In this document: positions 52,012 to 61,686 of the stretch, piece by piece
How the letters are laid out: each line of letters begins with the position of its first letter
Position numbering within the stretch: position 1 is the stretch's first letter
NCBI RefSeq assembly: GCF_009858175.1
Contig: NZ_CP047393.1
Location: forward strand, 1,984,001-2,048,000
Direction: 5' to 3'
DNA from: Pontibacillus sp. HMF3514
Lineage (GTDB): Bacteria > Bacillota > Bacilli > Bacillales > BH030062
Length of the DNA stretch: 64,000 nt
Program-made: the position numbers and the translations under genes
The notes under the pieces: model-generated
The model's input: the letters and a program-made list of their open reading frames with translations, nothing else
What the model was told of the DNA's origin: nothing
The model's database searches: none

Positions 52012-53634
52012 TTATTCTCTAGAAAACACACACTCTCCCTGAATCCACGTTTCTTCAACCATTAAATTTAGCAGTTCATGATTTTTCACCGTTTCAGGAT
52101 GGTTGTTCAGAAGTACAAAATCAGCCACATGACCTACTTGTATTTTTCCTTTTTTCTTTTCCTGAAACTCTAACTCAGCTGGTGTCACACCAAAACCATA
52201 GAAGGATTGATCTTTTGAAAGACGCTCTTGTTGCATCCACCCTCCTTTTGGCTCATGGTCTGTATTTGTTCGATTAACTGCTGCAAAAACTGATGTGATT
52301 GGATCAAGAGAACCTATGGGTGCGTCTGAACTCAACGTAATTGGGATATCATGATCAATCATCTTATGGAAAGCATCACAATAAGGAAGTAACGTTTCCG
52401 GTACCCATTGATCTTTCTCATTCCACTCCCCCATTAAAAAGGAAGGCTGTGTTTCAATATAAGCTCCTACTTTTGAAGTGCGTTTTAGTAAATCTTCTCC
52501 CATTGTTTGTGCGTGAATAATTCGGTGACGCAATTTTTCTGTATTTGCTTCATATTGCTCAAGGGCAGTTAAAGCTGATTCTACAGCACGATCACCTAAG
52601 GCGTGCATGGCAACCTGCATACCATTTTGGGATGCTAAGGAAACCATGTCATTCAATTGCTCTTGTGTATAGATAAGGTTTCCTGTTGAATCTGGTTGAT
52701 CAGGATATGGTTGCCTCATAGCTGCTGTATGAAGTCGTTGTGTACCATCTAAGAAGATTTTGATTGCTCCAACCTTAACCCGATCCGTTCCATCCCCTGT
52801 ACGTTTATCAAAAGAGTCAATAAACGACTCAAGATCTTGTCTATCAAAAATGTAATGGTGAAGGTGAGCTTGAATTGGCAGATTTCCTCTTTTCTCCGCT
52901 TCCGTATAAGCTTTCCATAAACTCTTATAAGATCCTATGAAGCTTCGATCATCCGTATGAACAGACGTTACACCGTACTTAAGTAAATGTGGCATCGCAG
53001 TCTCTAGCGCTTCAGTTGCTTCTTGTAATGAACGTTCCCATAAATGGTGGTTGATATAATGAACTGCAGTATCTTTGAAACGCCCTGTTAGTTCACCATT
53101 TTGGTCCCTTTCTTTAAAATCTTCTGGTTCTTTATGGAATCGTTCTTCTTCTTCCAACTTATTCAGAAGCTTTTTACTAATAACACATTCATGACCGTCT
53201 TGATGCATGAAATACATGTATTTATTCACATTGATTTCATCTAGATCTTCGGCTGTTAAAAGATGATCAATATCTGTAAATTGCCCATCATTAAAGCCTT
53301 TTCCAAAAATCCACTCTTCCTCTTCAATTTCAGGGTAATGCTTCTCAACTTCTTCCTTCATTTCTTTCCAACTTGTTACTTGGGTTAAATCTAACTCTTT
53401 CTTTAACAATCCAAATCTTAATAAATGCATATGAGAATCATTATATCCAGCCATTATGGTTTTTCCGTTCACATCTATTACTTGGTCATTTGATGACGAA
53501 TATCTCCCTTTATGTATTCCTACAATTCTTCCTTCATGAACTTCTATATGATAGATGTTATTTGCTTTATATCCTTCATAAGGTTGATAGATTTTTACAT
53601 TATCCAAAATCATTGTTACACCAGCCTTTTTCAT
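52012..53634 (-). CDS. Amidohydrolase, YtcJ-like
   Basis: A 540-residue metal-dependent amidohydrolase of the YtcJ (amidohydrolase 3) group. The HxH metal motif is GYNDSHMHLLRFG (about residues 62-74). Further metal His residues are in HLHHYIF, MHALGDRAVESAL and IIHAQTM, and the Asp is in LSSDAPIGSLDP. The substrate is unknown, probably an N-acyl or cyclic amide. Monocistronic. Confidence 0.87.
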   Translation of the reverse strand: MKKAGVTMILDNVKIYQPYEGYKANNIYHIEVHEGRIVGIHKGRYSSSNDQVIDVNGKTIMAGYNDSHMHLLRFGLLKKELDLTQVTSWKEMKEEVEKHYPEIEEEEWIFGKGFNDGQFTDIDHLLTAEDLDEINVNKYMYFMHQDGHECVISKKLLNKLEEEERFHKEPEDFKERDQNGELTGRFKDTAVHYINHHLWERSLQEATEALETAMPHLLKYGVTSVHTDDRSFIGSYKSLWKAYTEAEKRGNLPIQAHLHHYIFDRQDLESFIDSFDKRTGDGTDRVKVGAIKIFLDGTQRLHTAAMRQPYPDQPDSTGNLIYTQEQLNDMVSLASQNGMQVAMHALGDRAVESALTALEQYEANTEKLRHRIIHAQTMGEDLLKRTSKVGAYIETQPSFLMGEWNEKDQWVPETLLPYCDAFHKMIDHDIPITLSSDAPIGSLDPITSVFAAVNRTNTDHEPKGGWMQQERLSKDQSFYGFGVTPAELEFQEKKKGKIQVGHVADFVLLNNHPETVKNHELLNLMVEETWIQGECVFSRE

Positions 53635-53788
53635 TTTCTTTTCTCCCTCTTCCCTATAGAAAATTTATAAAACCTGAACGTAGTTTTTATAAGTAACTTG
53701 ACAATTATCCATTATTTTAAGAAGTACAAGAGACGTTGCACTATTACTACATACTTTCAACAGTTTTACGATTGAAAACATTCTTACC

Positions 53789-53818
53789 GAGTAAAAATTA
53801 ATGATTTAATCCATACTA
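53789..53818 (+). promoter_or_regulatory. Sigma-G-like (forespore) promoter of the germination operon
   Basis: GAGTA (53789-53793), 18-base spacer, CATACTA (53812-53818). The -10 is a full match to the sigma-G pattern CATnnTA; the -35 differs at one position from GHATR. It is 36 bases before the ATG of the first gene. Confidence 0.55.
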
Positions 53819-53853
53819 AACAGACGTCATTTACAAGTAAGGAGAATGCCAAT

Positions 53854-54417
53854 ATGCAGGTACCTTCTTTCAATGATATTCAACAAGAACGATTAAAGTT
53901 ATTTGAAATGATTGAGGTAAGATGGGAATCAAATATCGTGTTTTCCTGGGAGTGGTGGTTGCTTATTATCTTATGCTTTCTTCCTTGGTTTGCATGGTGG
54001 AAGGTGCTAAATCGAAACAATGCACTTCCCATTTTGTTTTATGGATTGATCATAATGTTGGGAAATCTCATTTTAGATAATATAGGCACTGATCTCCTTT
54101 GGTGGGGATATCCAATTAAGCTTTTTCCCTTTTTCCCACCTTTATTTACACCAGACTTTACGATCGTCCCTATTTTGATGATGCTCATTTATCAAAGGTA
54201 TCAATCTTTTAAATCTTTTCTAATTGCTAATTTTATTCTGTCACTGATTATTGCATTGATCGGAGAACCATTATTTATATGGTTAGGCTATTATGAACTC
54301 GGTTCGTGGAAACTCATTTATTCAATCATTTATTACAATCTTTTCGGTTTATTTGCTAAGTGGTTTACTCAATACATGGCCAACCTTTATGAAAATCAGA
54401 ATAAACCTAGTCCATAG
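53854..54417 (+). CDS. CBO0543 family membrane protein
   Basis: A 187-residue integral membrane protein with about five helices and many Trp and Phe residues (FSWEWWLLIILCFLPWFAWWKVLN). The CBO0543 family is a sporeformer membrane family of unknown role. It is the first gene after the sigma-G-like promoter, 61 bases before gerA, on the same strand and without a terminator, so it is probably in the germination operon. AAGGAGAATG precedes the ATG. Confidence 0.8.
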   Translation: MQVPSFNDIQQERLKLFEMIEVRWESNIVFSWEWWLLIILCFLPWFAWWKVLNRNNALPILFYGLIIMLGNLILDNIGTDLLWWGYPIKLFPFFPPLFTPDFTIVPILMMLIYQRYQSFKSFLIANFILSLIIALIGEPLFIWLGYYELGSWKLIYSIIYYNLFGLFAKWFTQYMANLYENQNKPSP

Positions 54418-54478
54418 GTATGATTTTCTATGAATAGTTCAAACTGATAAGAGTAATTCAACGTATTGAGGTGTAGAG

Positions 54479-56071
54479 ATGTTTAAATTATCTAATCTAT
54501 TTAAAAAGCAGCCTGTAAACAAGCAATCCAATATCCCATCTCAAAATTTAAACGCCTCACTTCAACAAACAATCCAAGATGTAAAACAAACACTGGGAGA
54601 TAGTAATGATATTATCTATCGTCCCTTTCACGCTAGTTATGACGGCTCATTATCGATGGCTCTTATTTATACGGATGGATTAGTGGATAAAAGTTTCATA
54701 CAAGATTTCATTTTAAGAACTTTAATGATCGATATCAGAAAAGCTAATGTTGAACTTTCATCTAAAGAGGATTCTTTTCAAATCTTAAAAGAACACTCAT
54801 TAACTGCTGGAGAAATGAATGAGTTTACCACTGTAAATGAGCTCTATGATCATATTTTGTGTGGAGATACTGTTATCTTAATCGATGGGTATGACAAAGC
54901 TTTTGCTGTGGATACAAAGGGATGGAAACAACGTGGTGTCGAAGAGCCTTCCTCCCAAACTTCAGTACGTGGTCCTAAAGATGGTTTCACCGAAACGATC
55001 AGGACCAATACGGCTTTGCTTCGAAGAAAGATCAAGGACCCTAACCTATGGATTAAAACCAAAGCTATAGGTAAAAGGACGAAAACAGATATTTCGATTG
55101 CGTATATTAATGGAATCGCTGACCCTAAAATTGTTAAAGAAGTCTATAGACGTTTAGACAAAATTAATACAGATGCCATATTAGACAGTGGTTATATTGA
55201 AGAGTTTATACAAGATAAAACCTATACCCCTTTTCCAACTGTCTACAATTCTGAGAGACCAGACATTATCGCTGCAGGACTGTTAGAGGGAAGAGTTGCC
55301 ATACTTGTAGATGGGACCCCTTTTGTTCTCCTTGTGCCAGCCCTGTTTATACAGTTCTTTCAAGCAAGTGAAGATTACTATCAACGAGCAGATTTTGCAA
55401 CGTTCATTCGATTAATTCGGTATTTGGCATTCTTTCTTTCTTTGCTTACGCCCTCAGCTTATATAGCTTTAACAACGTTTCACCAAGAGATGATTCCAAC
55501 TGATTTACTTATAAGCTTATCTTCTCAGCGAGAAGGTGTTCCATTTCCAGCTCTTGTTGAAGCGCTGATTATGGAGATTACATTTGAGATATTAAGAGAA
55601 GCAGGGATACGTATGCCAAGAGCTGTTGGGTCTGCAATATCCATTGTTGGGGCATTGGTACTAGGCCAAGCTGCTGTTGAGGCAGGATTAGTATCCTCAG
55701 CCATGGTCATTGTTGTATCCTTAACTGCTATTTCAAGCTTTGTATCCCCAAGCTTTAATATGGCTATTTCTATTCGCATGTTACGTTTTGGCTTTATGAT
55801 TTTAGCAGCTACCTTTGGATTGTTTGGAATCTTAATAGGACTAATTATTATGATTCTACATTTAACAAGTCTAAGGTCTTTTGGTGTCCCTTACCTAACA
55901 CCTATGGCACCTTTTGTCCCTAAGGACCAAAAGGACGCCATGCTTCGTTTTCCCCATTGGGGACTATTCTCACGCCCTCGCCTAATCAACCAACAAGATG
56001 TAGATCGTGAGGATACAGAAGCACCTAAACCATCGAGAAGAAAGACTGAAAATCAATCAGTAAAGGATTGA
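54479..56071 (+). CDS. Spore germination receptor subunit A (GerA family)
   Basis: A 530-residue GerA-family protein. A soluble N-terminal half (about 1-270; IYRPFHASYDGSLSMALIY) precedes four to five membrane helices with the typical RLIRYLAFFLSLLTPSAYIAL and the family signature ILREAGIRMPRAVGSAISIVGALVLGQAAVEAGLVS. The tail is hydrophilic (KPSRRKTENQ). It sits in the inner spore membrane as part of a nutrient receptor with the B and C subunits encoded downstream. The nutrient sensed cannot be told. Confidence 0.93.
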   Translation: MFKLSNLFKKQPVNKQSNIPSQNLNASLQQTIQDVKQTLGDSNDIIYRPFHASYDGSLSMALIYTDGLVDKSFIQDFILRTLMIDIRKANVELSSKEDSFQILKEHSLTAGEMNEFTTVNELYDHILCGDTVILIDGYDKAFAVDTKGWKQRGVEEPSSQTSVRGPKDGFTETIRTNTALLRRKIKDPNLWIKTKAIGKRTKTDISIAYINGIADPKIVKEVYRRLDKINTDAILDSGYIEEFIQDKTYTPFPTVYNSERPDIIAAGLLEGRVAILVDGTPFVLLVPALFIQFFQASEDYYQRADFATFIRLIRYLAFFLSLLTPSAYIALTTFHQEMIPTDLLISLSSQREGVPFPALVEALIMEITFEILREAGIRMPRAVGSAISIVGALVLGQAAVEAGLVSSAMVIVVSLTAISSFVSPSFNMAISIRMLRFGFMILAATFGLFGILIGLIIMILHLTSLRSFGVPYLTPMAPFVPKDQKDAMLRFPHWGLFSRPRLINQQDVDREDTEAPKPSRRKTENQSVKD

Positions 56072-56077
56072 TTCAAA

Positions 56078-57271
56078 TTGATAAATCGCTTAATGAAGAA
56101 AATAACTGTTCTATCTCTGCTATTAATTGCTTTAACTGGCTGTTGGAGCAAAAAAGAGCTTGATAATCTGGCAATTGTTACTGGTATTGGTATAGATAAG
56201 GCTGAAGAAGGTTATGAGGTCACCGTTCAAATTATTAACCCAGCAGAAGTAGCCGCTAAACAACTTACAACGAGAACAGCTGTCTCAACTTATTCTGCTT
56301 CAGGAGTATCCTTATTTGATGCAATAAGGAACTTGATAGAAGTTACTCCAAGAAAGGTGTATATGTCACATACTCGAATTGTGATTTTTAGTGAGGAATT
56401 AGCAAAAACCGGAATAAGTGACAACATCGACTTTTTAGTTCGCGATCATGAACTACGAACAGATTTTTACTTAGCTATTGCAAAAGGCTTTTCCGCAAAA
56501 CAAATGCTAAATATATTAACACCACTTGAAAAGATACCAGCAAGTAAAATGTATGCAACGATTGAAAGTAGTGAAAGGTATTTAGCTCAGACGAGAACAG
56601 TTAAAATTCAAAAGTTTACATCAGATTTATTGCTAGAAGGACAACAACCATTTCTGACAGGGATTTATATTCAAGGAAATACCGATATAGGAAATTCAAT
56701 TGGTAACGTAGAAAAAATCGATTCACCTGCCAAAATATTAGTAGATCATATAGGTGCTATGAAAGGTGACCAATTAATTGGATGGCTAGATCATAAAGAA
56801 AGTAAAGGATTTAATTACTTAACAGGTAAAGTAAAGAATTCTACAGAAATGATACCTTGTAATGAAGATAGCAAATACACTTCCTTTGAAATAATAAGTA
56901 CAGATAAAAAAATTAAAGGAAAATTAAAAGATGGAAAACCCACCTTTACTGTTGATATTAAGGCTCAAGCTAACATAGCACAAAGCGATTGTGATATGAA
57001 GCTCTCCAATCCTAAAACATTAAAGAAATTAGAAAATGATTTAAATAAAGAGATCACTAATACAGCTAATCTAACCATCGAGGCAATTCAGAAAGATTTG
57101 CAAAGTGATATTGTGGGGTTTGGGGAACTATTGCATAGAACACAGAATAAGGATTGGGTAAAAATTAAAGGACAATGGGATGATCTATTTCCTGAAGCTG
57201 ATATTAAAGTTAATGTTCAATCAAAAATCAAACGTACGGGTACAATAACAGATTCATTCAAAGAAAAGTAA
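56078..57271 (+). CDS. Spore germination lipoprotein subunit C (Ger(x)C family)
   Basis: A 397-residue lipoprotein with lipobox LIALTGCW at about residue 22, followed by the GerC opening SKKELDNLAIVTGIGIDK. It is the membrane-anchored C subunit of the germinant receptor. The start is TTG at 56078 with AAAGGA ten bases upstream; an ATG at 56093 is possible. Six bases separate it from gerA. Confidence 0.92.
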   Translation: MINRLMKKITVLSLLLIALTGCWSKKELDNLAIVTGIGIDKAEEGYEVTVQIINPAEVAAKQLTTRTAVSTYSASGVSLFDAIRNLIEVTPRKVYMSHTRIVIFSEELAKTGISDNIDFLVRDHELRTDFYLAIAKGFSAKQMLNILTPLEKIPASKMYATIESSERYLAQTRTVKIQKFTSDLLLEGQQPFLTGIYIQGNTDIGNSIGNVEKIDSPAKILVDHIGAMKGDQLIGWLDHKESKGFNYLTGKVKNSTEMIPCNEDSKYTSFEIISTDKKIKGKLKDGKPTFTVDIKAQANIAQSDCDMKLSNPKTLKKLENDLNKEITNTANLTIEAIQKDLQSDIVGFGELLHRTQNKDWVKIKGQWDDLFPEADIKVNVQSKIKRTGTITDSFKEK

Positions 57272-57286
57272 AAGGAGTCATACTTC

Positions 57287-57517
57287 ATGCTTTTTCTTTT
57301 AATCATTTCGATTATCATAATAGCTTGGATCGATCTCTCATCTATTTTTCGAGAAAGATTCTTTAAGGAAGGCTTCTTTAGTTTAGGCTTTTATATTATA
57401 GCACTTTCCTTTAGCATTTTTCTACAAATGAATGGTAATGTGACCACCCCACTTAAAGGAGTAACAGTAGTAATAAAACCCATTACAAAAGGTGTGCTCT
57501 CGATTTTACAATTATAA
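57287..57517 (+). CDS. Small membrane protein of the germination operon
   Basis: A 76-residue protein with two membrane helices (LFLLIISIIIIAWIDL; GFYIIALSFSIFLQM). It lies between gerC (15 bases away) and gerB (6-12 bases away), so it is part of the same operon. Similar small "D" subunits occur in other ger operons and modulate receptor sensitivity; that role is inference here. AAAGGAGTC precedes the ATG. Confidence 0.75.
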   Translation: MLFLLIISIIIIAWIDLSSIFRERFFKEGFFSLGFYIIALSFSIFLQMNGNVTTPLKGVTVVIKPITKGVLSILQL

Positions 57518-57529
57518 GGCGGAATGACT

Positions 57530-58633
57530 ATGAGGATGGATGAAAAAATCAATGTAAGACAATTTACACTTTTGTTAACACTTTTTACTATTGGTACATC
57601 TGTATTAATTACGCCTTCTCAAATAGCCGCTATAGCAAAAGAAAGTGCTTGGATTGCTACAACCTTTAGTATAATTGTGGGAGTCCTTGTATTAATTCTT
57701 TTCATCTATATCGGTCGTTTACAACCAAACCTTAACCTATTCCAACACAATGAGTATGCATTTGGGAAATGGATAGGAAAGTTTATCACGTTTATTATCG
57801 TTCTTTATTCCATTATTGGTGCAAGCACCGTTCTATGGACTGTTGGAGATTTTGTAATCGTTCAGATCATACCACAAACCCCTTTGACTGCGGTTTGTAT
57901 TTTATTTATGACTATTGTGATATATGGGGCTAAATTAGGGATAGAGACGATTGTTAAAACAGTTGAAATATTTTTCCCATGGATCATTATGCTTTTAACC
58001 ATAATCATCTTATTTAGCATTCCTAGTATGGACATAAAACAATTACAACCACTGTGGGGACAACCTATAAACAAAATTGTAGAAGCAAGCCTTTATGAAT
58101 TAAGTGTATCAACGTTTCCTTTAATACTATTATTTGTGCTATATCCTTCAGTATTAAACAAAGATTCTAAAGGAACAAAATCGATCATAATGGGATATTT
58201 ACTCGCTGGAAGTCTAATAATGGCTATATCCGTGGTTGCTATTACGGTTTTAAGCTACAAATTAACTTCACATTATGTATATCCTACATATGTTATGGCT
58301 GAGCGTATTGAATTTATCGTTTTATTGGACCGCTTAGAAGTAGTTATCGCAATTTCTTGGATATTATCTATTTTCTTTAAGCTATTTATTTACTTCTATG
58401 TATCATTGATTGGTATCTCCCAATTACTTGGGCTGAAGCATTATCGTCCTATTACATTGCCAATAGGAATCATAGTCATAGGATTAGCATTAATCGTCTA
58501 TCCAGATACAATTTTTGCAGGAGATTGGAATAAAGAAACATGGGTTCCACTTTCTATAGCAATAGGCTTCGTTTATCCAATTGTTTTGTTGTGTGGATCA
58601 AAAATCAAATCGTTCTTTAAGACTGGATCATAG
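57530..58633 (+). CDS. Spore germination permease subunit B, first copy
   Basis: A 367-residue GerAB/APC-superfamily permease with ten helices (VRQFTLLLTLFTIGTSVLI; LGIETIVKTVEIFFPWII). It is the transmembrane B subunit, thought to bind the nutrient. The start at 57530 has AAGGCGGA six bases upstream; the ATG at 57524 touches it. A second B-subunit gene follows three bases after the stop, before an adjusted start. Confidence 0.9.
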   Translation: MRMDEKINVRQFTLLLTLFTIGTSVLITPSQIAAIAKESAWIATTFSIIVGVLVLILFIYIGRLQPNLNLFQHNEYAFGKWIGKFITFIIVLYSIIGASTVLWTVGDFVIVQIIPQTPLTAVCILFMTIVIYGAKLGIETIVKTVEIFFPWIIMLLTIIILFSIPSMDIKQLQPLWGQPINKIVEASLYELSVSTFPLILLFVLYPSVLNKDSKGTKSIIMGYLLAGSLIMAISVVAITVLSYKLTSHYVYPTYVMAERIEFIVLLDRLEVVIAISWILSIFFKLFIYFYVSLIGISQLLGLKHYRPITLPIGIIVIGLALIVYPDTIFAGDWNKETWVPLSIAIGFVYPIVLLCGSKIKSFFKTGS

Positions 58634-58645
58634 AGGTTGAGATAT

Positions 58646-59752
58646 ATGGAAAAAGCGCAAATTAGTTCAACACAATTTGTTTTTCTCATTATTATGTTTG
58701 AGTTTGGTAGTACCATTGTTGTAGGGATGGGATTTGAAGCTAGACAAGATGCGTGGTTAGTCATACTTTTAGGGATGGTTGGAGGAGTTATCCTCTATCT
58801 TATCTACACGCAGTTACATAAAAAGTTTCCTAATGCCCATATAACAACCTACTCCTCCCATCTACTTGGTAAGTACTTAGGTTATATTGTAGCTTGGGCT
58901 TATATTTTCTATTTCTTTTATCTCTCCGCGCGTGTTCTACGCGATTTTAGTGAGTTAATGGTGATTACAATATTGAAAGAAACACCATTACTTGTTGTAA
59001 TACTCATATTCACTGTTGTTATTGTTTATAGTTGCACATTAGGTATCGAGACAGTAGCTCGTACTAGTGAGATTTTCTTTCCATATGTTCTGGCAGCCGG
59101 TTTGCTTTTTCTGCTTTTTGTATTTGTAACGGGGATCCCTCAAGCTGAAAATTTACAGCCTCCGTTAGAAAAAGGTTGGGGAGAGATTTTAATGAAAACA
59201 TTTCCTGAATCTCTTACCTTCCCTTTTGGTGAACTTGTCGTTTTTACAATGCTGTTTCCCTATTTAAATCGAGAAGAGAAAGCAAAAAAGTTAGGAATCC
59301 AAGCCATTTTAATCAGCACCCTTGTTCTTATTATGACAAACCTTACAATTATTGCGTCGTTAGGACCCGATTTAGCTCAACGATCTGTAGTACCATTACT
59401 TGATACAGTGTCTCTAGTTAATATTCAAGGGATTGTTCAACGCATTGATCCAATTGTAATTATAATGATGGTCATCGTAGGTGTTATGAAGATTGTCATA
59501 TTCTTTTTAGCAGCATATATAGGATTACATGATGTAATACCGAAGTTAAAAAATAAAAAAAGATATGTAACAAGTTCAGTACTTGGAGTACTATTAATGA
59601 TTGTTGCTTTAATGATGAGTCAAAGCTATGTAGAGCACATATTTGTAGGATTAAAAATTGTCCCACCTTACGTTCATGTGCCAATGCAGATCATCATTCC
59701 TACCCTATTGCTGCTTCTTTCATTTATGCGTGGTAGGAAAAAAGAAGATTGA
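58646..59752 (+). CDS. Spore germination permease subunit B, second copy
   Basis: A 368-residue paralogue of the preceding gene with the same ten-helix layout (STQFVFLIIMFEFGSTIVV; LGIETVARTSEIFFPYVLA). The two are diverged, so the duplication is old. The ATG at 58646 is chosen because GAGGTTGAG lies just before it and the TTG at 58637 falls in that site. It is the last gene of the operon and is followed by a terminator. Confidence 0.9.
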   Translation: MEKAQISSTQFVFLIIMFEFGSTIVVGMGFEARQDAWLVILLGMVGGVILYLIYTQLHKKFPNAHITTYSSHLLGKYLGYIVAWAYIFYFFYLSARVLRDFSELMVITILKETPLLVVILIFTVVIVYSCTLGIETVARTSEIFFPYVLAAGLLFLLFVFVTGIPQAENLQPPLEKGWGEILMKTFPESLTFPFGELVVFTMLFPYLNREEKAKKLGIQAILISTLVLIMTNLTIIASLGPDLAQRSVVPLLDTVSLVNIQGIVQRIDPIVIIMMVIVGVMKIVIFFLAAYIGLHDVIPKLKNKKRYVTSSVLGVLLMIVALMMSQSYVEHIFVGLKIVPPYVHVPMQIIIPTLLLLLSFMRGRKKED

Positions 59753-59763
59753 ACTTAATAAAG

Positions 59764-59793
59764 AAAGAGCTTGGAAAACCCAAGCTCTTTTTG
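59764..59793. terminator. Terminator of the germination operon (bidirectional)
   Basis: AAGAGCTTGG at 59766-59775 pairs with CCAAGCTCTT at 59781-59790, with A and T runs on the two sides. Confidence 0.88.
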
Positions 59794-59795
59794 CT

Positions 59796-60008
59796 TTATT
59801 CTACTTCTTTAAAATAATCTTTTTTAAAGCCACCAATTTTGCCAGTATTATCAATGATAAAGATCCATTCATCTGTTTCGTTTTTCACATCATATACTTT
59901 CCCTGGTGTTAAAACATTCTCTACAACATATTTTTCAGCGTTTGCATGAACACATTCTACACGTTTAATGGTTTCAGTATCATACCAATGTTTATGAATC
60001 ATTTTCAT
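59796..60008 (-). CDS. DUF6501 family small protein
   Basis: A 70-residue soluble protein (MIHKHWYDTETIKRVECVHANAEKYVV; VYDVKNETDEWIFIIDN) that looks like the DUF6501 family of Bacilli. Function unknown; it may be a small beta-barrel. Eleven bases after manA, so it is probably co-transcribed with it. Confidence 0.72.
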   Translation of the reverse strand: MKMIHKHWYDTETIKRVECVHANAEKYVVENVLTPGKVYDVKNETDEWIFIIDNTGKIGGFKKDYFKEVE

Positions 60009-60019
60009 CTTCCTTTCTT

Positions 60020-60970
60020 TTATGGATGAGATACGATAATGGAAGCATCTCCATCTAATGTAAATTCTTCAATTTGACTTGTTAGGATAAAGTGATTTCC
60101 TTTTTGAATCGTGTACGTTTCTCCACCTACTGTCATTGTAGCTTCCCCATCAATAACACTAAATAACTGGAAGTAAGAGTCTTGCTTGAATGATCCAGCA
60201 CCATCTAGCACATATTTATAAACAGAGAAAAACTCTGATTCAACAAGTGTAGTAATGACAGCACCCGTTCTTTGTTCTTTCATAAATGTAAGTTCATTAT
60301 CTTCATGAGGAACATTTGTCACTTCGATAGCTTGATCTATATGCAGATCACGTGCTTTGCCTTCTCCATCAATTCGATCAAAATCATAAACACGATATGT
60401 CGTATCAGAGCTTTGCTGTGTCTCTAAGACAAGCGTACCTTCACATATTGCATGAATTGTACCACTTGGCACATAAAAGAAGTCACCTGGATTGATATGT
60501 ACTTTGCGCAACAAATCATCCCATTTACCAGACTGAAGCATTTGTTTAAGCTCATCTCTTGTTTGGGCATGGTGACCAAATATTAATTCAGCGCCAGGTT
60601 CACAGTCAATAATATACCAGCATTCCGTCTTTCCATACTCATGATTCCCTTCATGTTCCTGCGCGTAAGTGTCATCAGGGTGGACTTGAACAGATAAATT
60701 TCGATTCGCATCTAATATTTTAGTAAGAAGAGGAAACACCTCAGAATGATAATGTCCAAATAGTTCAGGATGCTCTTCCCAAACTTTGTCTAAAGAATAG
60801 CCTTCATAAAGGCCATTTTCCACAACACTTTGACCATTTTTATGAGCTGATATCGCCCAGCATTCACCTGTTTGAGAGGATGGTATTTCATAATGAAATT
60901 CCTCTTTTAATTTTGTTCCTCCCCATATACGTTCCTTGAAGATCGGTTGTAAAAATAGTGGTTCTGTCAT
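60020..60970 (-). CDS. manA: Mannose-6-phosphate isomerase, class I
   Basis: A 316-residue cupin-fold enzyme interconverting mannose 6-phosphate and fructose 6-phosphate. The zinc motif is QVHPDD (about residues 96-101), with further ligands in KTECWYIIDC and GTIHAICEGTL. Length matches the short Bacillus type. No PTS genes are adjacent. GGAGGAG precedes the ATG. A DUF6501 gene follows directly. Confidence 0.92.
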   Translation of the reverse strand: MTEPLFLQPIFKERIWGGTKLKEEFHYEIPSSQTGECWAISAHKNGQSVVENGLYEGYSLDKVWEEHPELFGHYHSEVFPLLTKILDANRNLSVQVHPDDTYAQEHEGNHEYGKTECWYIIDCEPGAELIFGHHAQTRDELKQMLQSGKWDDLLRKVHINPGDFFYVPSGTIHAICEGTLVLETQQSSDTTYRVYDFDRIDGEGKARDLHIDQAIEVTNVPHEDNELTFMKEQRTGAVITTLVESEFFSVYKYVLDGAGSFKQDSYFQLFSVIDGEATMTVGGETYTIQKGNHFILTSQIEEFTLDGDASIIVSHP

Positions 60971-61241
60971 TTAATCTCCTCCAACTACAACATACACTAG
61001 TTCATCAGCTTTTTACCGCTATTCCTTCTAACTCGGTAAAGTTTGCTATTTATCATGATAACCCGTCAGGACGGTGATCTCAATCCTTAATTCAAGAAGT
61101 AGTCCTATACTTTTCACGTTAAGAAAGATAAAGTTTTAGCAATGAAGAAATTTGACGTAGCAAAAACTTTGAAAGAATGAAGTATAAGTCAAGACTATGC
61201 TTCTTTCTACGCCTTGCAAGCCTTGACAATCGACAAGTTTT

Positions 61242-61610
61242 TTATGATGAGTAAGTCAAAAACTCTAACCGATTTCCAAAAGGATCAAAAACATAAATGC
61301 GATCTGCGTTAGGAAGTTTATCATCCTCTTTGTACGAAACATTTTGCTTTTTTAAATGATCCTTAAATGCTTGCAAGTTGTCCATTTCAAAAGCAGGATG
61401 TGCTTTAGTCTCTCCTGTGAAGTCTTGTTTCACTCCAATATGTAATTGATGATTACCACATTGAAACCAAACTCCCCCATTCTTACGTAGTGCCTTTGGT
61501 TTTTCAATTAACTCCATACCTAACCTATCACAATAAAAGGTAGTTGCTTCTTTTTCACTATTTGGCGGTGCAGCTACTTGAACATGATCAATCCCTACAT
61601 ATTTAAACAT
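61242..61610 (-). CDS. VOC family (glyoxalase-like) protein
   Basis: A 122-residue single VOC unit (IDHVQVAAPPNSEKEATTFYCDRLGM; RIYVFDPFGNRLEFL), with potential metal ligands His9 and the Glu near the end. Such proteins include glyoxalases, fosfomycin-resistance enzymes and dioxygenase-like proteins; the substrate is unknown. The 270 bases between it and manA hold no gene that I can see. GGGGAGAGG lies before the ATG. Confidence 0.82.
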   Translation of the reverse strand: MFKYVGIDHVQVAAPPNSEKEATTFYCDRLGMELIEKPKALRKNGGVWFQCGNHQLHIGVKQDFTGETKAHPAFEMDNLQAFKDHLKKQNVSYKEDDKLPNADRIYVFDPFGNRLEFLTYSS

Positions 61611-61633
61611 AACCTCTCCCCTTTAAAAAAATA

Positions 61634-61659
61634 AGAGAAGCTGAAATATCAGCTTCTCT
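61634..61659 (-). terminator. Terminator after the mhqD-like gene
   Basis: AGAGAAGCTGA at 61634-61644 pairs perfectly with TCAGCTTCTCT at 61649-61659, with T residues on the minus strand. Confidence 0.85.
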
Positions 61660-61686
61660 CCATTATATATCAATTATCCCAGTGAT

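Noticed and set aside
54431-54465. Sigma-G promoter directly before gerA
   Set aside because: The spacing of the best -35/-10 pair is 22 bases and the start would fall in the ribosome binding site.
59658-59912. 84-codon plus-strand ORF over the germination operon terminator
   Set aside because: It crosses the gerB end, the terminator and the opposite-strand DUF6501 gene; it is a shadow frame.
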